Positions 25,398 to 33,635 of a DNA stretch of 64,000 bases are shown one piece after another (positions within the stretch are counted from its first letter, which is position 1; the number at the start of each line of letters is the position of its first letter). This DNA is from Novosphingobium sp. SG751A (GTDB taxonomy: Bacteria > Pseudomonadota > Alphaproteobacteria > Sphingomonadales > Sphingomonadaceae), in the NCBI RefSeq assembly GCF_013149295.1, contig NZ_JABGCB010000006.1, forward strand, positions 186,001-250,000. Reading direction: 5' to 3'. Below the pieces are notes generated by a model. It was not told the DNA's origin, made no database searches, and saw only the letters and a program-made list of their open reading frames with translations. Both the position numbers and the translations under genes were made by a program.

Positions 25398-26627
25398 TCA
25401 GGCGGCCAGAGCGGCCACGTCGGCCTTGCGGGCGATCAGCACTTCCCAGCCGCCGCCGGGGGCAAATTCGCCTGCGGTAAATTCGCGCTCGGCCACGTCC
25501 TCGGCGGCCTGCTGGCTGTAACCATCGGCTTGCGCTGCAAATTCCATCACGGCCATGGGCGCGGTGTCGAATTTCACGGCCGTGCGGTCAAACCCGACCT
25601 TTTCCGCCAGAGCGATCTGGTCCATGTCGCGCATCGCGCCCCAGAAGGGCTCGTTATTGTACCAGGTCTCGTTGTCGAGGATAAACTGGGTGAACGGGTC
25701 CATCAGGTCAAACGGCGGCAGATCGGCATGGATCATCAGCCCTCCCGGCGCCAGCACACGATGCGCTTCGGCAAAGACGCGGGGCATCGCCTTGCCGCTG
25801 GTTTCGTGCAGCAGGATATGGCTGACGACGAGATCGAAATAGCCGTCCTCGAAACTGGTTTCCTCCGCATTCATTGCGGCGAAATTGACCTCCAGCCCCA
25901 TGCCTGCGGCGCGGGCATGGGCATAGCGCACGCAAGGCACGCCCACATCGATGCCCCAGATCTCGGCGTCGGGGAAATATTCCTTATAGGGTAGGGTCGA
26001 ATGGCCCACCGTGCAGCCCATGTCGAGAATGCGGCGCGGTTTGAAATCCGGCGCGTTGCGGCGCAGATAGTTGCACACGCTGCGGCCCATGTCGTCATTG
26101 TCCGGCCCGGTATAGCCCATCGCATAGAGGAACACGCCGCGATCATAGAGTGCGCCCACCGAGACGTCATCCTTGGCCACTTCGCTGCAATAGCCGCCGG
26201 GCATGCAGTGGATGTCGAAGGCCGTGACATAGCGCGGCGGCACGAAGCCTTCGGGAATGCGCAGTTCCGCCTTGGTGCCGGCCGAAAGTTCGCGGGCGCG
26301 CTCGATCAGTTCGGGCAGTTGGCGGTCCACCGAGACATTGACCGATTCCCACAGCAATTCCTGCGCGATGCGGTTGGTGGCGGCGTAATGCTGGAAATAG
26401 GCGTCCTTGACCATGCCGTTGCGGATGTCGCGGCGGTTTTGCGGCTTGCGGTCATGCTCTTTTTCAAAGGCCTGCGAGACGCGCGTGTTGTAAACCGGCG
26501 TCAGGCCGGGGAGCAGGGTGCTCTGAACAAAGCCTTTGAGGCTCTTGGCAAATTCCTGCCGCGCGGCTTCATCGGCCGTCGCGGTGGGGAGCATCTTGTG
26601 GCTCGCTTGCTGAAACGTGTTGAGCAT
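25398..26627 (-). CDS. SAM-dependent class I methyltransferase (copy A)
   Basis: The 409-residue protein has an N-terminal helical domain of about 180 residues and a C-terminal Rossmann methyltransferase domain. Motif I reads ILDMGCTVGHST near residue 200, followed by the acidic strand end IWGIDVGV. The later YFDLVVSHILLHETSG and HRVLAPGGLMIHADLP match the Methyltransf_11/25 pattern. Its paralogue at 31245 shares domain order and a HETS-containing post-IV segment. The methyl acceptor is unknown. ATG 26627 has GGAG upstream; the frame continues to 26792 across the divergent promoter without family similarity. First gene of a two-gene operon. Confidence 0.85.
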   Translation of the reverse strand: MLNTFQQASHKMLPTATADEAARQEFAKSLKGFVQSTLLPGLTPVYNTRVSQAFEKEHDRKPQNRRDIRNGMVKDAYFQHYAATNRIAQELLWESVNVSVDRQLPELIERARELSAGTKAELRIPEGFVPPRYVTAFDIHCMPGGYCSEVAKDDVSVGALYDRGVFLYAMGYTGPDNDDMGRSVCNYLRRNAPDFKPRRILDMGCTVGHSTLPYKEYFPDAEIWGIDVGVPCVRYAHARAAGMGLEVNFAAMNAEETSFEDGYFDLVVSHILLHETSGKAMPRVFAEAHRVLAPGGLMIHADLPPFDLMDPFTQFILDNETWYNNEPFWGAMRDMDQIALAEKVGFDRTAVKFDTAPMAVMEFAAQADGYSQQAAEDVAEREFTAGEFAPGGGWEVLIARKADVAALAA

Positions 26628-26721
26628 CTCGACTCCATCGGAAAAATGGGCACCGGGGGATTTTGATCTGGGACCAGAAATGGGTGGTTGCGGGCCGGAT
26701 GGCAAGGCGGAGCGTCCTGCG

Positions 26722-26740
26722 CTATCCGTCTGGTGGACAG
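26722..26740. promoter_or_regulatory. 19-bp dyad site 6
   Basis: CTATCCG-TCTGG-TGGACAG keeps one perfect arm. It lies between divergent starts: 95 bp from the methyltransferase ATG (26627, minus) and 86 bp from the DUF1838 ATG (26826, plus). Confidence 0.62.
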
Positions 26741-26825
26741 CGTCAGCCTGCCGCCGTGTGATGCAGACAGGAATACGGAAAACTGCGCCCAAGATTATCC
26801 CCCGCTTGGGCGTATCAGGAGTCGG

Positions 26826-27872
26826 ATGAAGATGGATGAGATGAAGGTAAGTCGGCGCGGCGCGCTGGGCATCGCGGGGGCTGCGGCCGGCGCGGCGCTG
26901 GTTCCGGCGGCGGCCGAGGCGGCAGCGAAAAAGGCAGGCGCCAAGGGCAAGCCGGTGATCGATTTCGCGACCAAGATCGACTTCAAGGACCCCAAGTGGA
27001 CCCGCGACACCTATGCCCGTCTGGATGCGGACGTGGCGCCGGGCAAGGAAAAATGCGGCTGGATCCGCGGCAAGATCTTTGGCGTGCGCGACAATGAGCC
27101 GGTGCGCCCGTTGATGAATGTCGAGGGCTTTTCGTTCGTCCGGATCAACCGTCAGGCCGATGGTTCATGGCGCCGGTTGTTGCGCGAGATCGTGTTTTAT
27201 CGCGACATCAACACCAACGAAATCCTTAAAGAATGGGACAATCCCTATACCGGCGAGCGCGTCCGCGTGGTGCCCATCGCCAACGACCCGTTCAACTTCA
27301 CCATCAGCGAATTCGTGCCCGAACCGCCCAGCTATGGCGGGTTGCAGACGGCAAAGCGCGAACCCAAGCCCTTCCTTCAGGATTGGCAGTGGGGGCCGGA
27401 AGGCACGATGATCCTGAACACCGGGATCGACATGATGTATCCCAACGCGCTCCAGCCCGACAAATGGCCGCGCGAAAGCTCGGGCTTCATGAACCGCGTG
27501 TCGGAACAGTTCATCTATGTGGTCAAGAAAGAGGATGTCGAAAATCCCTATCTGACCCACATCCCCCACACCGGGTCGTGGAGCCGGGTGACCCCCTGGC
27601 TGCCTTGGATGCTCATGGGGCAGGCGCCGGGCCATATGAATTATTTCACCCATTTCTCGACCATCCCCGATGGCATTGCCGGTCTGCCCAAGGATCTGGC
27701 GGCGGCTGCCCGCGCGATGGATGAAAAGTGGCTGCACGCGCCCGAAACGGATTACGGCCCGTCGCTCTCCAGCCTTGAAAACTACGCTCGCGAGCAGAAG
27801 CCCGCGCCCGTGCCCGCCGGTTGGGCCCCGCCCCAGCCGCCCGCGCCGCGCAATCCCTTTGCGGCCAAGTAA
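26826..27872 (+). CDS. Tat-exported DUF1838 protein (copy 1, longest)
   Basis: The 348-residue protein has a twin-arginine signal (MKVSRRGALGIAGAAAG). The body shows the DUF1838 hallmarks: RPLMNVEGFSFVRI, REIVFYRDINTNEILKEWDNPYTGE, and MNRVSEQFIYVVK. There is a late PWLPWMLMGQAPGHM region. The biochemical function of DUF1838 is unknown. Repeated aromatic and acidic residues suggest a beta-barrel pocket. ATG 26826 is preceded by CAGGAG; two further in-frame ATGs follow at 26832 and 26841. Two shorter paralogues lie at 37890 and 44051. A bidirectional terminator follows. Confidence 0.87.
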   Translation: MKMDEMKVSRRGALGIAGAAAGAALVPAAAEAAAKKAGAKGKPVIDFATKIDFKDPKWTRDTYARLDADVAPGKEKCGWIRGKIFGVRDNEPVRPLMNVEGFSFVRINRQADGSWRRLLREIVFYRDINTNEILKEWDNPYTGERVRVVPIANDPFNFTISEFVPEPPSYGGLQTAKREPKPFLQDWQWGPEGTMILNTGIDMMYPNALQPDKWPRESSGFMNRVSEQFIYVVKKEDVENPYLTHIPHTGSWSRVTPWLPWMLMGQAPGHMNYFTHFSTIPDGIAGLPKDLAAAARAMDEKWLHAPETDYGPSLSSLENYAREQKPAPVPAGWAPPQPPAPRNPFAAK

Positions 27873-27881
27873 GGGGTGAAC

Positions 27882-27924
27882 AAAAAAAGGGGGCGGGAAG
27901 GATCAACCTTCCCGCCCCCTTTTT
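27882..27924. terminator. Strong bidirectional terminator
   Basis: GGGGGCGGGAAGG (27889-27901) pairs perfectly with CCTTCCCGCCCCC (27907-27919) around ATCAA. A-run precedes and T-run follows, so it works for both the DUF1838 gene (plus) and the FAD oxidase (minus). Confidence 0.95.
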
Positions 27925-27938
27925 GCATCTGCGGCTTA

Positions 27939-29498
27939 TCAGAAACCCAGCGCGCCGGGGTTCATCACGCCCTTGGGGTCAAGCTGATCCTTCAATGCAC
28001 GCACCAGCACCGAGGCCTGCGGCGTCAGACGCGATTGATAGGGATAGGCCCGGCCGATCTGGAAATGCCCCGCGCCATAATCCTGCATCAGCGCGACAAT
28101 CGCTTCCTTCAGCTCATTGGCATAGGCCTTGGCCTCAGCGTTGGCCGGATAGTCCTTCAGCCCCGCGATCCAATCCTTGCCCAGTGTTTCGAGATGATAG
28201 GGCGTGCGCGCATCGGGCCAATAGAGCGCGATCTCATAGAGAAACCCGCTGGAATTGACCGGCGAGGCCATGGTTCCGGTCCAGATGCCCAACCGGTCCA
28301 TATCCGCCTTGCGCGCGGCCAGCATCGCCTTGAACGCGCGGTGAAACGGCACGGTCTGTTCGTGGTTCAGCACGCCATGGATCGGCACCCAGCGCTCGCC
28401 ATTAGGGCCAAGGATATTGCCCAGCGGCGCAAAAGGCATGGTGCGGACAAAGGCGGGGATGGTGTTGGCGATCTCGCGCCCGTCATCGCCTATGATGCGG
28501 CGCAGATGACCCGCCCGGTGCGCAGCATCGGCCGCGTCAAAGCCCTCGACGATGAAATGGCACATATACTGGCCCGAACGCATCGGGTCTTCGCCCGCCA
28601 GCGCCATTTTCAGCACTTGCGCCAAGCCCTTGATCTTGTTGGGGGCCTTGCTGAACACGCTCCACGCGATCTGCATCCGCGCGCCCACGCTTTGCTGTCG
28701 TCCGATCTGGCCCTGCGAAAGGGCAAGGTCGATCATGAAATGGCTGTCGTCGATCCGGGCGATCTGGGCGCGGCGCACGGCGGTGTGATAGGCCTCGAAG
28801 CTGTCAAAGGCGAAAGACAGCGCCTCGGCATGGGGCAGGGCGGCGATCAGCGGCAGGCGGATGCGCGCCTTTACCCCCAACGTGCCGCAATCGCCGGTGA
28901 ACAGGCCGGTGATGTCCGGGCCATAAAAGCGCATCGATTCGGCCGCATTGGTGGTCAGCAATTCGCCATTGGCCAGCACCACGTCAAGCCCCAGCACGCT
29001 TTGCGCCGAAATGCCATGGGCGGCGGTGCCGTGGCTGACGCTGTTCTGGCTGACCGAGCCGCCCACGGTGGCCGCGATGCCCGAAAACGGCCCCCAGAAG
29101 GGCGTGCGCAAGCCCCGAGCGTCCAAAGCGGCCTTGAGCGCGGCCCAGGTCACGCCCGCTTCGACGGTGACGATGGCGTTGCGCTCGTCAATCTCCATCG
29201 CGGTCAGAGCGCCCGTGTCGATCAACACATGGCCGCCCGCCGGAAACAGATAGCCGTCGGTATAGGAGGCCCCGCCCCCGCGCGGCACAATCGCCACGCC
29301 CGCCTCGGCGCAAAGGCGCACGGCGGTTTGCAGCGCCGCCACGCTGTCCGGGCGCAGGATGCACAAAGGCGCGCCGCCGGTGCGGTAAACATCGTTGGCC
29401 ACATAGGCGAGGCGGTCGGCATCATCCACCACCGCCCCCGCGCCTAAAGCCTCAACCAGCCGCGCCATCAGCGTGTCATCCTGCATTGTTGCGCTCAT
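27939..29498 (-). CDS. FAD-linked oxidase (PCMH/VAO type, 4-cresol-dehydrogenase-like)
   Basis: The 519-residue flavoprotein has an N-terminal PCMH FAD domain (RPDSVAALQTAVRLCAEAGVAIVPRGGG, residues about 45-75) and HVLIDTGALTAMEID. A substrate domain ends in the family signature ALKDQLDPKGVMNPGALGF. This build matches FAD_binding_4 oxidases such as 4-cresol dehydrogenase, vanillyl-alcohol oxidase, eugenol hydroxylase and lactate/glycolate oxidases. A flavin-binding His is not certain. A phenol or 2-hydroxy acid substrate is likely. ATG 29498 is chosen; the frame is open to 29573. It is divergent from the b561 operon. Confidence 0.85.
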   Translation of the reverse strand: MSATMQDDTLMARLVEALGAGAVVDDADRLAYVANDVYRTGGAPLCILRPDSVAALQTAVRLCAEAGVAIVPRGGGASYTDGYLFPAGGHVLIDTGALTAMEIDERNAIVTVEAGVTWAALKAALDARGLRTPFWGPFSGIAATVGGSVSQNSVSHGTAAHGISAQSVLGLDVVLANGELLTTNAAESMRFYGPDITGLFTGDCGTLGVKARIRLPLIAALPHAEALSFAFDSFEAYHTAVRRAQIARIDDSHFMIDLALSQGQIGRQQSVGARMQIAWSVFSKAPNKIKGLAQVLKMALAGEDPMRSGQYMCHFIVEGFDAADAAHRAGHLRRIIGDDGREIANTIPAFVRTMPFAPLGNILGPNGERWVPIHGVLNHEQTVPFHRAFKAMLAARKADMDRLGIWTGTMASPVNSSGFLYEIALYWPDARTPYHLETLGKDWIAGLKDYPANAEAKAYANELKEAIVALMQDYGAGHFQIGRAYPYQSRLTPQASVLVRALKDQLDPKGVMNPGALGF

Positions 29499-29582
29499 CG
29501 GTTCGGGCCTTTCATCTGTGGGGGCATATTCAGCCTCTATCGCTGGCGCAAGCAAGGGGGGCGGGCGAGGCATGGGGGTGAT

Positions 29583-29601
29583 TTATCCGGCCTGCGGGCA
29601 A
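29583..29601. promoter_or_regulatory. 19-bp dyad site 7
   Basis: TTATCCG-GCCTG-CGGGCAA lies 85 bp from the FAD oxidase ATG (29498, minus) and 89 bp from the b561 ATG (29690, plus), again almost centred. Confidence 0.7.
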
Positions 29602-29689
29602 ATCGGGCGACGGGCAGCGGGCCGGGCGGGATCGCATGCATCCTCCGATCAAAGCCGCAGATCATACGCGGCGGGAGAAAGAGTCGCCC

Positions 29690-30310
29690 ATGGGAGTATC
29701 TGCCATAACCGGCTGGAACCGTATCGCCCGCGCCCTGCATTGGGGCACGGCGCTGGCCGTGCTGGTCGAGGTTCCGGCCGGTTTCATCATGAGCTGGACC
29801 TATGCCGCCCGCGATTCCGCAGGCAAGGCCAGCCATATCCTGTCCAGCCAGATCCACCATACGCTGGGCATGCTGCTGCTGATCGCGGTGGTGTTTCGCA
29901 TCATCTGGCGCCTGTCTCATGACCGCCCGCCGCCGCCCGCCACATCCAGTCGCTTCGAGGTGGTGTTGGCCGCCGCGGTGCAGGGGATGCTCTATCTGCT
30001 GCTGCTGGTGCTGCCGCTTTCGGGTTGGGCGGCGCTTTCCTCGATGGCGGCGGGGGCGGGCTATCCGGCGCCCGAAATGTGGTTCTTTGGCACGGATGGC
30101 TTTGGCCCGCATGGGTTCATCCCGCATATCGTGCCGCCCGTGGCGTGGAATGCGCCGGTACTGTTCAAATATGGCTTCTTTGCGCGCATCCATGTCTGGG
30201 GCCTGTGGCTGGGCGGTGCCTTGCTGGCGCTGCATATCGCGGGCGCGCTGAAACAGCATTTCATCGCGCGCAGCGATGTCCTGATCCGCATGTGGAAGGG
30301 CGGGCAATGA
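29690..30310 (+). CDS. Cytochrome b561 family protein (second)
   Basis: The 206-residue protein has four membrane helices. His residues suitable as heme ligands occur in IARALHWGTALAV, SSQIHHTLGM, FFARIHVWG and LALHIAGALKQHFI. An insertion of about 30 residues between helices 3 and 4 (GAGYPAPEMWFFG onward) distinguishes it from the copy at 5779. It can move electrons between membrane quinone and a periplasmic partner. ATG 29690 follows GGGAGAAAGAG. Its stop overlaps the next start by 4 bp (ATGA), so it is tightly coupled to the AllA-like gene. Confidence 0.85.
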   Translation: MGVSAITGWNRIARALHWGTALAVLVEVPAGFIMSWTYAARDSAGKASHILSSQIHHTLGMLLLIAVVFRIIWRLSHDRPPPPATSSRFEVVLAAAVQGMLYLLLLVLPLSGWAALSSMAAGAGYPAPEMWFFGTDGFGPHGFIPHIVPPVAWNAPVLFKYGFFARIHVWGLWLGGALLALHIAGALKQHFIARSDVLIRMWKGGQ

Positions 30311-30876
30311 GCGAGATCATCACCCTGATCCCGCAACCGGCCACGGCCGAGGCGCTGGCCCCGTTTGGCGCGATCATCGGCGCGGCCAGCGGGGCCAAGA
30401 GCGTGGCGGTCGATTTCTATAAAGGCGCGGTGCGGATGAGCTATCCCGCTCCGTTTGAATGCGACCATCCGGTCGAGATCACACTGGCCAGCATGGACCC
30501 GCGCCCCGGTGAAGTGCGTTATATGGAGCGTCATGCCCAGCATACCCAGGCTTTTATCCCGCTGGGCGGCAAGCCTTTCGTGGCGGTGATGGCACCGCCC
30601 TGCGAAGGCGACCTGCCCGACCTTGCCGCCGTCCGTGCCTTCCATTTCGATGGCAGTGCCGGCTTTGCCATGCATCGCGGCACATGGCACGAATTTCCCT
30701 TCGCCTTGCTGCCCGATACGCAGATCGTCGTCTTGCTTTCCAGCCAGACGGGGTATGATCTCAAAGCCAAGGATGAGGTGACCGAGGAGGCCCATGGGCC
30801 CGACCTCGACAAGAAAGACATTCGCGCCCGCACCGGGCGCCTGTTTCGATTCAGTTTGGAGCAAGATCTTGGTTGA
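30307..30876 (+). CDS. Ureidoglycolate lyase (AllA)-family protein
   Basis: The 189-residue protein has the cupin-like AllA fold: TAEALAPFGAIIG near the start, ERHAQHTQAFIPLGGKPFVAVMAP in the core, and MHRGTWHEFPFALL near residue 140. The family enzyme splits ureidoglycolate to glyoxylate and urea. In this operon (b561, small coiled-coil protein, methyltransferase) there are no other purine genes, so a different ring-opening or lyase role is just as likely. The small partner gene overlaps its end by 8 bp. Confidence 0.75.
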   Translation: MSEIITLIPQPATAEALAPFGAIIGAASGAKSVAVDFYKGAVRMSYPAPFECDHPVEITLASMDPRPGEVRYMERHAQHTQAFIPLGGKPFVAVMAPPCEGDLPDLAAVRAFHFDGSAGFAMHRGTWHEFPFALLPDTQIVVLLSSQTGYDLKAKDEVTEEAHGPDLDKKDIRARTGRLFRFSLEQDLG

Positions 30877-31231
30877 ACGCAAAAATCTGAACCGGACGGC
30901 CCGTTCCAAAGGCAGCCAGCCCGTGGTGCTGGAAAGCGCGACTCAGGATGCGCTGGCGGGCATGGTGCTGGCGCTGCTGGGCGAAGTGATGGTGTTGAAG
31001 GACCGGCTGGACGCCAATGAGCGGCTGCTCAAAGCCGCAGGGCTGCATGGGCCGGAGGATATTGACGCCTATCACCCCGATGCCGAGGCGCGCGCCTGTC
31101 GCGGCGCCTATAAGCAGAAGGCCTATGAGCGCGTGCTGGGCGTGGCCCGTGACCGGCTGCTGCCCGAGGCGCTGGCCGATCAGAACGCCTATGAAAACGA
31201 ACTGGCGCGTGTCGCCGCTGACGCTAACTGA
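30869..31231 (+). CDS. Small coiled-coil partner protein of the methyltransferase (copy B)
   Basis: The 120-residue protein starts at TTG 30869, with GGAG seven bases upstream, and overlaps the AllA-like stop by 8 bp. The region MVLALLGEVMVLKDRLDANERLLKAAGL aligns by eye with the coiled coil of the small gene at 25009. A helical tail rich in Ala, Tyr and Arg follows. It precedes the methyltransferase at 31245 by 13 bp, whereas copy A follows its methyltransferase. I do not recognise a family name. An unusual TTG start makes the 5' end less certain. Confidence 0.68.
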   Translation: MVERKNLNRTARSKGSQPVVLESATQDALAGMVLALLGEVMVLKDRLDANERLLKAAGLHGPEDIDAYHPDAEARACRGAYKQKAYERVLGVARDRLLPEALADQNAYENELARVAADAN

Positions 31232-31244
31232 GGAGGTTCCCCCC

Positions 31245-32450
31245 ATGGCCACTCTTGCTGAATCCGCTCGCCCCAATTCCACCCATTACGGCCATGCCGT
31301 GATGCCCCAGGCCACGCATGACGAACAGGCGCTGGAGGACCATTTCCTCGCCATGCGCATGTGGACCAACCAGAAGATGGACCCGCTCGACCGGCGCCTG
31401 CTGGACGAGGTGATCGTGCCGGAAGTGACCGCGAAAACGGGCAAGGCCCCCACCCGCAGCACCGAAGTGCGCAATGCGCTGGAAAACCATCCGCTGCACC
31501 AATATTGGCTGACGCTCTCGCTGTTCTATCAGGACCGCATCTGGCAGGCGCTGGATGGCGCGATTGACCGGCAATATGATGAACTGGCGGGCAAGGTGGC
31601 CGAGCAGAGCGCCGCGCCCAAGGGTTCGTTGCGGCTGAATCCGGATCTGGTCATGCCGCGCTATATCAGCTCGATCGACCATCACCGCATGGCGGGCGGC
31701 TATATCACCGATACGTCGGATGCCGATTTCCGTGCGGGCGCTCTGTATGACCGTTTCGCCTCGACCTATCTGCGCAATCTGAACGGCGGGTGGAAGAATG
31801 ACGGGCGCGGCCATACGCTGGCCAGCCACGTTCAGGGTTTCTTCCCCGATTTCAAGCCCAAGCGGATCCTCGATCTGGGCTGCGCGGTGGGCCATTCGAC
31901 CGTCGCCATCGCGCAGGCTTTTCCCGATGCCGAGGTCTATGCGCTGGACGTGGGCGCGCCGATGCTGCGCTATGGTCATGCGCGCGCTGAAAGCATGGGC
32001 GTTGCCATCCACTTCAGCCAGCAGGACGCCGAACACACTGATTTCGAGGACGGCAGCTTCGATCTGGTCTGCTCTTCGGCCACGCTGCATGAAACTTCGG
32101 CCAAGGGGATGCGCCAGATCTTTAAGGAAAGCCACCGTCTGCTGCGTTCGGGCGGGATCATGTGCCATGTCGATGTGCCCCCGCGCCACGAACATCTGAG
32201 CCTGTGGGACCAGATGCGCTGCGATTTTGAATCGCATTACAATAACGAACCCTTCATGACCTCGCTGGCCCGCACGGATTGGATGAAGGTGGCTACCGAT
32301 GCCGGTTTCGCGGCGGACAAGGTGGCCGTCGGCTATCGCAAGGGCAGCTATTTCCTCAACCCGAACACCGAGGATTTCTTTACCGAGGGCCATCCGGAAG
32401 GCCGCACCCTGATGGGCAGCTGGTATGCCTGCGCGGCGGTGAAGGACTGA
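31245..32450 (+). CDS. SAM-dependent class I methyltransferase (copy B)
   Basis: The 401-residue enzyme has a helical N-terminal domain and a Rossmann domain with motif I ILDLGCAVGHST and acidic VYALDVGAP. Then come FDLVCSSATLHETSAKG and HRLLRSGGIMCHVDVPP. The layout and the YISSIDHHRMAGGYITDTS segment parallel the methyltransferase at 25398 (YVTAFDIHCMPGGYCSEVA). ATG 31245 has AGGAGG at ideal spacing. The acceptor is unknown; O-methylation of a phenol, or removal of methyl groups to the SAM pool, are options. It is the last gene of the b561 operon. Confidence 0.87.
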   Translation: MATLAESARPNSTHYGHAVMPQATHDEQALEDHFLAMRMWTNQKMDPLDRRLLDEVIVPEVTAKTGKAPTRSTEVRNALENHPLHQYWLTLSLFYQDRIWQALDGAIDRQYDELAGKVAEQSAAPKGSLRLNPDLVMPRYISSIDHHRMAGGYITDTSDADFRAGALYDRFASTYLRNLNGGWKNDGRGHTLASHVQGFFPDFKPKRILDLGCAVGHSTVAIAQAFPDAEVYALDVGAPMLRYGHARAESMGVAIHFSQQDAEHTDFEDGSFDLVCSSATLHETSAKGMRQIFKESHRLLRSGGIMCHVDVPPRHEHLSLWDQMRCDFESHYNNEPFMTSLARTDWMKVATDAGFAADKVAVGYRKGSYFLNPNTEDFFTEGHPEGRTLMGSWYACAAVKD

Positions 32451-32452
32451 TC

Positions 32453-32471
32453 CTGTCCGCCAGTCGGCTAG
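32453..32471. promoter_or_regulatory. 19-bp dyad site 8
   Basis: CTGTCCG-CCAGT-CGGCTAG begins 3 bp after the methyltransferase stop and lies 85 bp before the DUF3089 start at 32556. Confidence 0.68.
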
Positions 32472-32555
32472 AGTTTCGAGCGCAAGACCGGCCGCCATTT
32501 TGCCCTGCATGATCCGGGCATGATGGCGGCCGTTTTGGTGGGTAAGGGGTCTGGA

Positions 32556-33635
32556 ATGCGTAAAGCGATTGTTGGGATGTTGCTCGCTGTGGCGGGGGCG
32601 GTGTCGGGGCCGGTCAAGGCGCAGGATGGGGTGGCCGTCGTGGCCGCCAAGGCCCCGCCCGCGCCCGATTACGCCATTCGCGCCAATTGGTCGGTGTTTG
32701 CCTCCAAGGGCTGGGCCTCGCCTCTGCCTGCGGGTGCGGCCAAACCGGCCCGTGCGCCAAAGGTTGCGGTCTTTTTCCTGCACCCCACCACGCTGCGCAG
32801 CGAGACGGGAGAGCTGAACCAGAACCCCGCCGACGCCAAGGCCAGCCAGTGGACCGATGAAAGCAGCATCGCCCGGCAGGCCGGCGTCTTTGCCGCCTGT
32901 TGCGATGTCTATGCCCCGCGCTATCGCGCCGCCACCTATAACAGTTTCGCCAACGGCCCGGTGCGTGAGGCGGCCTTTGCGCTGGCCTATGGCGATGTCG
33001 AACGCGCCTTTGATGTGTTCCTCAAACAGATCGGCGACCGGCCCTTTATCATCGCGGGCCATTCGCAGGGGGCCTTCCATTCAGCCACCTTGCTGGAGCG
33101 GCGGATCGACGGCGCGGCGCTGCAAAAGCGGATGGTGGCTGCCTATATCATCGGCATCAATCTGGCGAAGGGCGATTTCGGCAAGCGGTTCAAGAGCGTA
33201 ACCCCCTGCGCCACGCCCGATCAGACCGGGTGCGTGGTGCAATGGAACGCCTATCTTGATGGCGTGGCCGATGTGGCGAAAATGGCGGGCTATTCGCAAT
33301 CGACCTATGTGCAGAAATTTGGCGATGATGCGGGCAAGGTCACGCTTTGCGTCAATCCATTGACCTTTGACGCAAAGCTGAACGAGGCGCCGTCGGCCGC
33401 CGCCAAGGGCGCGGTGCCGGGCAGCCCCGGTTTCGGCCCGATGCAGCCGCTGAAAGCGGGAGCGGTTTCGGCGCGTTGCGATTCCGGTCTGTTGCTGGTC
33501 CGCCCCGACAAGGCGCTGGGGCTGGAGCCTTTGGCGGGCGGGGCGATGCATTATCATGATCTGGGCCTGTTCTGGGCCGATACCAGCGCCAATGCCGTGC
33601 TGCGCGCCCGCGCCTATCTGGCGGGTGGCAAGTGA
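32556..33635 (+). CDS. Exported DUF3089 alpha/beta-hydrolase-like protein
   Basis: The 359-residue protein has a signal peptide (about 1-22, ending VKA). It carries the DUF3089 features KVAVFFLHPTTL, DVYAPRYRAATYNSF and the serine elbow IIAGHSQGA. The gap between signal and domain holds DYAIRANWSVFASKGWASPL. DUF3089 proteins are lipase/esterase-like; the substrate is unknown. ATG 32556 gives the best signal peptide and follows GGTAAGGGG; the frame opens earlier at 32520. Its stop overlaps the next gene by 4 bp (GTGA), so an exported esterase pair is co-expressed. Confidence 0.82.
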   Translation: MRKAIVGMLLAVAGAVSGPVKAQDGVAVVAAKAPPAPDYAIRANWSVFASKGWASPLPAGAAKPARAPKVAVFFLHPTTLRSETGELNQNPADAKASQWTDESSIARQAGVFAACCDVYAPRYRAATYNSFANGPVREAAFALAYGDVERAFDVFLKQIGDRPFIIAGHSQGAFHSATLLERRIDGAALQKRMVAAYIIGINLAKGDFGKRFKSVTPCATPDQTGCVVQWNAYLDGVADVAKMAGYSQSTYVQKFGDDAGKVTLCVNPLTFDAKLNEAPSAAAKGAVPGSPGFGPMQPLKAGAVSARCDSGLLLVRPDKALGLEPLAGGAMHYHDLGLFWADTSANAVLRARAYLAGGK

